From the NCBI RefSeq assembly GCF_005434965.1, contig NZ_SKCI01000004.1, forward strand, positions 248,001-312,000: a DNA stretch of 64,000 nucleotides, written 5' to 3'. This document shows positions 58,889-64,000 of the stretch, piece by piece. The position numbers were made by a program, and so were the translations under genes. Under the pieces are notes generated by a model. The model worked only from the letters and a program-made list of their open reading frames with translations, did not search any database and was not told where the DNA came from. Each line of letters starts with the position of its first letter. Within the stretch, counting starts at the first letter, position 1. Origin of the DNA: Marimonas lutisalis (GTDB lineage Bacteria; Pseudomonadota; Alphaproteobacteria; Rhodobacterales; Rhodobacteraceae).

Positions 58889-59944
58889 ATGACACATCTC
58901 TGGGTCCGCGCCGAACAGCGCCCCAACGAAGACCGCGTCGGCCTCACCCCCGAGGGCGCCCGGGCGCTGCTCGATGCCGGCATCCGCGTCACCATCGAAG
59001 AAAGCCGCACCCGCGCCATTCCGATGCAGGGCTATATCGACGCGGGCGTCGAGATCGCGGCCGAGAATTCCTGGCCGCAGGCTCCGGCCGACGCGATCAT
59101 CTTCGGCCTCAAGGAACTGCCCGAGGACGGCACCCCGCTGCCGCATCGCCACATCATGTTCGGCCACGCCTTCAAGGGCCAGTTCTCCGGCAAGGCGCTG
59201 CTCAAGCGGTTCAAGCAGGGCGGCGGCACGCTCTATGACCTGGAATACCTCACCGACGATACCGGCCGCCGTGTCGCCGCCTTCGGCTACTGGGCAGGAT
59301 TCGCCGGCGCCGCCGTCACCTGCATGGCCTGGGCGGCACAGCAACAGGGCGGAATCTGCGGCCCGGTCCATGCCTATGCCGACAAGGACGCCCTGCTCGA
59401 CGATCTCGCCGCGCGCCTCGATGCAACCGGCAAGGCCCGCCCCGATGCCATCGTCATCGGCGCCCTGGGCCGGGTCGGCACCGGCGCGGCCGACCTCTGC
59501 GCGGCGATGGGCATCAGCGTCACCAAGTGGGACATGGCCGAAACCGCCCACGGCGGCCCCTTCCCCGAAATCCTCGCCCATGATCTCTTCTTCAACTGCA
59601 TCCTTGCCCGGCCCGGCACGCCCGTTTTCGTGCCGAAATCGGCGCTGACAGCTGATCGCAGGCTCACCGCCATCGGCGACATCGCCTGCGATCCCGACAG
59701 CGATTACAACCCAGTGCCGGTCTACTCGGCCGCCACCTCGTGGGACGCACCGGTCACCCGTGCGCATGACGCCCCTCCGCTCGACGTGATGGCCATCGAC
59801 AACCTGCCCTCGATGCTGCCCAAGGAAAGCTCCGAGGATTATGCAGCCCAGCTCTTGCCAACGCTCCTGCAACTCTCCAACCTTGGCGCCGGCGTCTGGC
59901 AACGCGCCCGCGCGGAATTCGAAACCCATCTGAAAGAGGTGTGA
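58889..59944 (+). CDS. Saccharopine dehydrogenase (NAD+, L-lysine-forming type)
   Basis: A 351-residue enzyme of the LYS1/alanine-dehydrogenase-like fold. It starts MTHLWVRAEQRPNEDRVGLT, contains KELPEDGTPLPHRHIMFGHA and a nucleotide-binding GALGRVGTGAADLCA near 190-205, and YNPVPVYSAATSWDAPV. It interconverts saccharopine with lysine and 2-oxoglutarate. The next gene starts 2 bases after its stop. Being paired with the LYS9-type half, it likely serves lysine catabolism via saccharopine. Confidence 0.92.
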   Translation: MTHLWVRAEQRPNEDRVGLTPEGARALLDAGIRVTIEESRTRAIPMQGYIDAGVEIAAENSWPQAPADAIIFGLKELPEDGTPLPHRHIMFGHAFKGQFSGKALLKRFKQGGGTLYDLEYLTDDTGRRVAAFGYWAGFAGAAVTCMAWAAQQQGGICGPVHAYADKDALLDDLAARLDATGKARPDAIVIGALGRVGTGAADLCAAMGISVTKWDMAETAHGGPFPEILAHDLFFNCILARPGTPVFVPKSALTADRRLTAIGDIACDPDSDYNPVPVYSAATSWDAPVTRAHDAPPLDVMAIDNLPSMLPKESSEDYAAQLLPTLLQLSNLGAGVWQRARAEFETHLKEV

Positions 59945-59946
59945 AC

Positions 59947-61074
59947 ATGACGATCCACTGGTGCGGCACCGGCCTCTCCTCCATCCCCGGCCTTCGGCGC
60001 CTGATCGAGGCAGGCCACCCCGTCACCGTCTGGAACCGGACGGTCGAAAAGGCACGCGAAACCGTGGGTGACATCGCCACCGATATCCGCGCCTTCGATC
60101 TCGACGCGCTGGCCGAGGCCACGCAGAAGGGCGATATCGTCGTCTCCATGCTGCCCGGCGACTGGCACGTGCCGATCGCGAAAATGTGCCTCGCGCACGG
60201 CGCGCATTTCGTCTCGTCTTCGTATATCTCACCCGAAATGCGCGCGCTCGATCAGGCCGCCCGCGATGCCGGCCTCTGCTTCGTGAACGAGGTCGGCCTA
60301 GATCCCGGCATCGACCACCTGATGGCGCACAAGCTCGTGGCCGAATACCGCGCCTCGGATGCCTACGCGCCCGGCAACGACATCTCTTTCACGTCCTATT
60401 GCGGCGGCGTGCCGAAACACGCCAACGCCTTCCGCTACAAGTTTTCCTGGGCGCCCGTGGGCGTGCTGAAGGCGCTGCGCTCGCCCTCGCGCTCGATCCG
60501 CCACTTCACCGAGCTCAACGTGGAAAAACCCTGGGACGCGCTCTCGCGCTATGACGCCCCGCTGCCCACGCCCGAAGCGTTCGAGGTCTATCCCAACCGC
60601 GACAGCCTGCCCTTCATCGGGGAATACGGCTTCGGCGAGGACTGGAAGATCAAGGATTTCGTGCGCGGCACGCTGCGCCTCAACGGCTGGGCCGATGCCT
60701 GGGCCGACATCTTCGACGAGGTCGGCACCGCCACCGATGAACGCCTCCAGGAAATCGCCGACAAGCTGCTCGCCGAAAACGCCTATGACGAGGACGAGCC
60801 CGACCGCGTCGTGCTCTGCGTCGATCTCGAAGCCGCGAAAGACGGCAAGACCGTCTGGCACAAGACCTACGTGATGGATGCCTGGGGCGATGCGCGCGGC
60901 ACCGCCATGGCGCGGCTCGTGTCGATCCCGGTCTCGCTCGCGATCGAATCGGTGATGAACCGCGAAATCCATGCCGGCGTCACCGCCGCGCCGTCCGATC
61001 CCAAACTGGTCGATCGCTGGCTGGGCGAAATCGACCACCTCGCCCAGCACCTGCAAATCGTCGACCAGGCATAA
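59947..61074 (+). CDS. Saccharopine dehydrogenase (L-glutamate-forming type)
   Basis: A 375-residue protein of the LYS9 fold. Rossmann start TIHWCGTGLSSIPGLRRLIE, then HFVSSSYISPEMRALDQAAR, NEVGLDPGIDHLMAH and SYCGGVPKHANAFRYKFSW with substrate-binding residues. It converts saccharopine with NAD(P)+ to glutamate and 2-aminoadipate semialdehyde. GTG at 59941 is a possible earlier start. Followed immediately by a strong terminator. Confidence 0.92.
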   Translation: MTIHWCGTGLSSIPGLRRLIEAGHPVTVWNRTVEKARETVGDIATDIRAFDLDALAEATQKGDIVVSMLPGDWHVPIAKMCLAHGAHFVSSSYISPEMRALDQAARDAGLCFVNEVGLDPGIDHLMAHKLVAEYRASDAYAPGNDISFTSYCGGVPKHANAFRYKFSWAPVGVLKALRSPSRSIRHFTELNVEKPWDALSRYDAPLPTPEAFEVYPNRDSLPFIGEYGFGEDWKIKDFVRGTLRLNGWADAWADIFDEVGTATDERLQEIADKLLAENAYDEDEPDRVVLCVDLEAAKDGKTVWHKTYVMDAWGDARGTAMARLVSIPVSLAIESVMNREIHAGVTAAPSDPKLVDRWLGEIDHLAQHLQIVDQA

Positions 61075-61080
61075 GAAAAC

Positions 61081-61112
61081 CCCGGGGCGCGCGCGCGCCC
61101 CGGGTCTTTTTT
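61081..61112 (+). terminator. Terminator of the saccharopine operon
   Basis: CCCGGGGCGC pairs with GCGCCCCGGG around GCGC, followed by TCTTTTTT. It starts 6 bases after the stop codon. Confidence 0.92.
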
Positions 61113-61132
61113 CCTGTTTCCGAGGGTCCGGT

Positions 61133-61393
61133 TCAGCGGCTGTAGGGGCCCGGCTTGTTGGCCGACGTCGTGTTGTCGGCGTCAAACACCGTCACCGTTT
61201 TCTCGCCACTCGCGCGCCAATCCGCGTTGGGGCTCGCCGGCTGGGTGCGCACCTCAACCGTTTCCAGCATACCTGAGCCCAGCTGCCCCATGGCGGCCTT
61301 GTCGTTAATCGCGCGCTCATAGGGGCCCACCATGGCCGAAGCCGAGGTCGCCAGGACGAGTGCGGTGCCAAAAGCTGCAAATGCGGTTTTCAT
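61133..61393 (-). CDS. Small secreted protein, 86 aa
   Basis: A short exported protein with a Sec signal (MKTAFAAFGTALVLATSASA) and a mature part of about 66 residues, including MVGPYERAINDKAAMGQLGS and an acidic end FDADNTTSANKPGPYSR. No cysteines and no known domain recognised. AAAGGAAAG precedes the ATG. Convergent with the saccharopine operon. Confidence 0.65.
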   Translation of the reverse strand: MKTAFAAFGTALVLATSASAMVGPYERAINDKAAMGQLGSGMLETVEVRTQPASPNADWRASGEKTVTVFDADNTTSANKPGPYSR

Positions 61394-61749
61394 GGGTCTT
61401 TCCTTTCATGTGTTTCGTCTTCGGTTCTGCCGAACGCCGGGGTTGCGTTCGATCTGCACCCAAGATGTGCCTTGCCCCGCACGCTTTCAAAACACGCTCA
61501 CTCACCGCCGCGTGCGCACCCGCGAGCAGCATCGCAAAACCCGCCCTTGGGCCGCGAAAAAGCCAATTCTTAATTAATTTTCAGATATTTAAATAGTTGC
61601 AGAATGATCGCAGCTGAAACATCACTCACGGCTCACGCCGCCGTTTTACCGGCGTGATGCGAAACGTGATCGGAGCGGCATGCACAAGCATGCGGAAACC
61701 GCGCCTGGCCCGGGCCTCCGCGCGGCTTTCGTGAATTTGATTTCAGGGT
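61394..61749. other. Intergenic region with AT-rich core
   Basis: About 356 bases between two minus-strand genes. A stretch near 61563-61600 (cttaattaattttcag, then atatttaaatag) is AT-rich, unlike the surroundings, and probably holds the promoter of the small secreted protein. TCACGCCG (61633-61640) pairs with CGGCGTGA (61650-61657), and GCATGC occurs twice around ACAA at 61678-61693. No gene is visible. Confidence 0.4.
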
Positions 61750-62076
61750 TCAGCCGCCACGCACCAGGTCGTCTTCGTCGTCGACCGCCGACAGGCCCAG
61801 CTCGTCCAGCCCGTTTTCCAGGTGATCCGACAGGTGCGGCGTACCGATCAGGTAATCCGCCGTCGGCGTCGTCGCCTCGGCCAGCGCGGTCGCCTTCGCC
61901 TCTTCCAGCTCGTCGGCCGCGAAACTTTCGCGCCCGATCCACATGACCGCGACCAGGCTTGCCTGCTCTTCCTCGGTCAGCCGGTCGATGAAGCCGCGCA
62001 ATTCACCCTCGGCGCGATTCAGCTCGCGCGCCATCAGGATCACCTGGGCGATCTTGTAAACGGAAATATCCAGCAT
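61750..62076 (-). CDS. DUF3775-like protein, 108 aa
   Basis: A small acidic protein starting MLDISVYKIAQVILMARELN and continuing with LRGFIDRLTEEEQASLVAVM, then LAEATTPTADYLIGTPHLSD. The pattern of an N-terminal helix with ARE(F/L) and a helix ending in the LxxLxWLGR-type segment recalls DUF3775 proteins. The open frame extends far upstream across repeat copy C; ATG at 62076 is used. Function unknown. Confidence 0.62.
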   Translation of the reverse strand: MLDISVYKIAQVILMARELNRAEGELRGFIDRLTEEEQASLVAVMWIGRESFAADELEEAKATALAEATTPTADYLIGTPHLSDHLENGLDELGLSAVDDEDDLVRGG

Positions 62077-62191
62077 CGGCTCACCCTCCTGTCCGCGCAT
62101 GCCGCCATTGTCGGTCAAACATTCCCGCCGCGCAATCCCCCGTCCTTGATCTGGCGCAAACACGCGGCCGGCCGCATCGCGTCTCCCCGCC

Positions 62192-62410
62192 GGTCTTTCT
62201 TGGCACAAATACTCTCGCCGAAGGCGGCCCGCCCCCTCGGCGGACCGGGGCGGGTGGGTGGGCGGTCCGCCGAGGGGGCGGCGGTCCTGCCAGCGCACGT
62301 TCGATTAACCTAACGCGCGTTAACACCATACGGTCGCGAATGTCATACGCATGTCAGCCGGGCTGCAGCCGGATGTCACCCCCCGGTTTCGCACCGCGCG
62401 CCGGCGTTAA
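62192..62410 (+). repeat. Composite hairpin element, partial copy C
   Basis: Only the right arm TCTTTCTTGGCACAAATACTC-type (62192-62214) of the first long hairpin remains; no left arm was found. A perfect 17-bp GC stem follows (62230-62246 with 62264-62280) around GGGGCGGGTGGGTGGGC, the same quadruplex-like loop as copy B. The tail AGCGCACG, ATTAACC, ATGTCAGCCGG and GCGTTAA (62292-62410) matches copy B, the last supplying the rmuC stop codon. Confidence 0.8.
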
Positions 62411-63573
62411 GGTTTCGCCTCGGGCCCGGTCAGCCGCACCACGCCGGGCTCGTCGGCGGACAGTTCCTCGAAATCGAAATTGTCCAGTTTCGCCGCGCGT
62501 TTGCCCGCCCTCTCGGCGGCCACGCTGATGCCTTCCAGGTCGCCCCGCGCCTGGTGGAAATGGGTGTTGAGCTTGTCCACCCGCTCCACCACCAGCTCCA
62601 CGTCCCGGTGCAACTGCCGCAGCATCTTACGGATCGCGCCGGCCTGTTCTCGCATGCGGGCATCCTTCAGGATCGCCCGCATCGTGTTCAGCGTCGCCAT
62701 GCAGGTCGTGGGGCTCACGATCCAGACCCGCGCAGCAAACCCTTCGCGCACCAGTTCGGGGAAATTGGCGTGCAGCTCGGCATAGACCGCTTCGCTCGGC
62801 AGGAACATCAGCGCGCCGTCGGCGGTTTCGCCTTCCAGGATATAACGCTCTGAAATCGCTTTGATATGCGCGCGCACCGCAGTGCGCATGCCCCGCGCCG
62901 CCTCGTTCAGCTCCCCCTGGGTCGAGGCGCGCCTCAACGCCTCATAGGCCTCCAGCGGAAATTTCGAATCCACCACGATCGGCCCTGGCGGGTTGGGCAG
63001 GTGTATCAGCAGGTCCGCCCGCTTCCCGTTCGACAGCGTCGCCTGCAGCGTATAGCTGTCCTTGGGCAGCGCCTTCGACACGATATCGTGCAGCTGGATC
63101 TCGCCAAAGGCGCCGCGTGTCTGCTTGTTCGACAGGATGTCCTGCAGGCTCAGAACATCGCCCGACAACTTGGTGATGTTCTCCTGTGCCTTGTCGATCG
63201 CCTGCAACCGCTGCTGCAATTCGCCCAGGCTCTTCGCCGTGCGCTGCGCGCTGCCCTGCAGGTTCTCCTGCATCTTGCCCGATACATCGGCCAACCGCTT
63301 TTCCATCAGCTGCAGCATCTGCGCCTGCGCCTTGGCCTGCGCCTCGCTCACATGGCTCAGCCCGCCGGCCAGCTGTTGCTGCCCGTCCGACAGCGATTGC
63401 ACCCGCTGGCCCAGCGCGCCCATCTGGTGCACCAGCGGCTCGGTCGCCCGCGCCGTCCGCCCCGCCGCGCGCAGCGCGAAAATCAGCAGGATCAGCATGA
63501 GCAACAGCACCAGCCCACCGGCCAGCGCGGCCAGTTCAACTTCTGTTAGGATATGGCCGTTAATCTCGATCAT
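62407..63573 (-). CDS. rmuC: DNA recombination protein RmuC
   Basis: A 388-residue protein with one N-terminal membrane helix ([20 protein letters not shown]), a long coiled coil (about 60-145) and the RmuC nuclease-like domain ([48 protein letters not shown] and [14 protein letters not shown]). RmuC limits inversions at short inverted repeats, so its presence beside large hairpin repeats is fitting. The ATG at 63573 overlaps the mutL stop (ATGA). Confidence 0.93.
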   Translation of the reverse strand: MIEINGHILTEVELAALAGGLVLLLMLILLIFALRAAGRTARATEPLVHQMGALGQRVQSLSDGQQQLAGGLSHVSEAQAKAQAQMLQLMEKRLADVSGKMQENLQGSAQRTAKSLGELQQRLQAIDKAQENITKLSGDVLSLQDILSNKQTRGAFGEIQLHDIVSKALPKDSYTLQATLSNGKRADLLIHLPNPPGPIVVDSKFPLEAYEALRRASTQGELNEAARGMRTAVRAHIKAISERYILEGETADGALMFLPSEAVYAELHANFPELVREGFAARVWIVSPTTCMATLNTMRAILKDARMREQAGAIRKMLRQLHRDVELVVERVDKLNTHFHQARGDLEGISVAAERAGKRAAKLDNFDFEELSADEPGVVRLTGPEAKP

Positions 63574-64000
63574 GTCCGGCCAAACAGCCTCTCGATGTCC
63601 TTGAGCTTGAGTTCCACATAGGTCGGCCGCCCGTGATTGCACTGGCCCGAATGCGGCGTTGCCTCCATTTCGCGCAGCAATGCGTTCATTTCCTCGGCGC
63701 GCATCCTCCGGCCGGACCGAATCGACCCGTGGCAGGCGACCCTGCTTAGGATCGCCTCGATCTTCGCCTGCACGGCGATGCTTTCGCCCAGGTCGTCCAG
63801 CTCGTCCAGGATATCGCCCAGCATCGCCTTGGCGTTCACCTCGCCCAGGATCGCCGGTGTTTCACGCACCGCCACCGCGCCGCCGCCAAAAGGCTCGATC
63901 GTCAATCCAAGCCGTTGCAAATCCTCGGAAATCTCCATGAGCCGGGCACAATCCCCCTCGCTCATCTCGACGATTTCGGGGATCAGCAGCGCCTGCGCCG
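63570..64000 (-). CDS. mutL: DNA mismatch repair protein MutL, 3' end (partial)
   Basis: The C-terminal ~143 residues of MutL; the gene continues beyond the right edge of the window. The reading frame runs through [15 protein letters not shown], then [20 protein letters not shown], the [12 protein letters not shown] block and [12 protein letters not shown]. The ACHxAxR and C(P/N)HGRP motifs are those of endonuclease-active MutL. Start not seen. Translationally coupled to rmuC through a 4-base overlap. Confidence 0.92.
   Translation of the reverse strand, partial: AQALLIPEIVEMSEGDCARLMEISEDLQRLGLTIEPFGGGAVAVRETPAILGEVNAKAMLGDILDELDDLGESIAVQAKIEAILSRVACHGSIRSGRRMRAEEMNALLREMEATPHSGQCNHGRPTYVELKLKDIERLFGRT

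Overview
The window (64 kb, strongly GC-rich) looks like a chromosomal segment of a marine-type alphaproteobacterium of the Rhodobacteraceae (Roseobacter group). Reasons: the rpsT-dnaA-dnaN-recF-gyrB neighbourhood, a TRAP transporter with a Tat-exported binding protein, a class I PHA synthase, the Zn-free type of ribosomal protein L36, GANTC (CcrM-type) sites at dnaA, and small families typical of that clade (DUF3775-like, DUF1772, short NfeD/SPFH pair). It is mostly a housekeeping and catabolic region; no phage, integrase, transposase, rRNA or CRISPR array was seen.

Layout. 0-10 kb: an XRE-type regulator, an unknown conserved protein, rpsT, then the replication genes dnaA, dnaN, recF, a LysE-type exporter, a small membrane protein and gyrB. 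10-14.4 kb: a TetR repressor divergent from an NAD(P)-binding protein/DUF1772 pair with three palindromic operators between them, then an M20 amidohydrolase and an MFS exporter. 14.4-22.2 kb (minus strand): alpha/beta hydrolase, enoyl-CoA hydratase and alpha-methylacyl-CoA racemase, then a complete TRAP transporter operon (binding protein, small permease, large permease with a long coiled-coil tail). 22.4-28 kb: protein phosphatase and YpfJ-type metalloprotease, a metallo-beta-lactamase-fold protein, DUF202, GNAT, dnaX and a small membrane protein. 28.3-38.1 kb: clpB with a recognisable heat-shock promoter, an AI-2E family permease, pyrF, membrane proteins, an NfeD/SPFH pair, dinB and an N-formylglutamate amidohydrolase. 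38.2-42.1 kb: tRNA-Val(GAC), rpmJ, phaC and a caspase-like/peptidoglycan-binding protein. 42.2-51.8 kb: a branched-chain-type ABC uptake operon bracketed by two acyl/aryl-CoA ligases. 52-58 kb: a lipoprotein, a hybrid histidine kinase with its response regulator, MAPEG protein, an M20 carbamoylase-type hydrolase and an HNH nuclease with a PUA/EVE-like front domain. 58.2-64 kb: a histidine phosphatase, the two saccharopine dehydrogenase halves, small proteins, rmuC and the 3' part of mutL.

How the genes work together. The catabolic genes are organised as uptake plus activation modules: the Liv operon carries an acyl-CoA synthetase as its first gene and a PaaK-like ligase close by, which suggests import of an organic acid coupled to CoA activation. 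The racemase/hydratase/hydrolase operon lies directly downstream of the TRAP operon but behind a strong terminator. Both uptake operons have a GC hairpin just after the binding-protein gene, as expected for extra expression of that subunit.

The most unusual content is intergenic. A composite hairpin element occurs at about 28.0-28.3 kb and 36.8-37.2 kb, with a partial copy at 62.2-62.4 kb. It has one stem-loop flanked by TGAGTATTT and its complement, then a second perfect GC stem whose sequence differs in every copy while a G-rich, G-quadruplex-like loop is conserved. A second family (CTTCATCT...AAATAtCcCGGGG followed by a GC hairpin) occurs three times, once supplying the stop codon of a histidine kinase gene.
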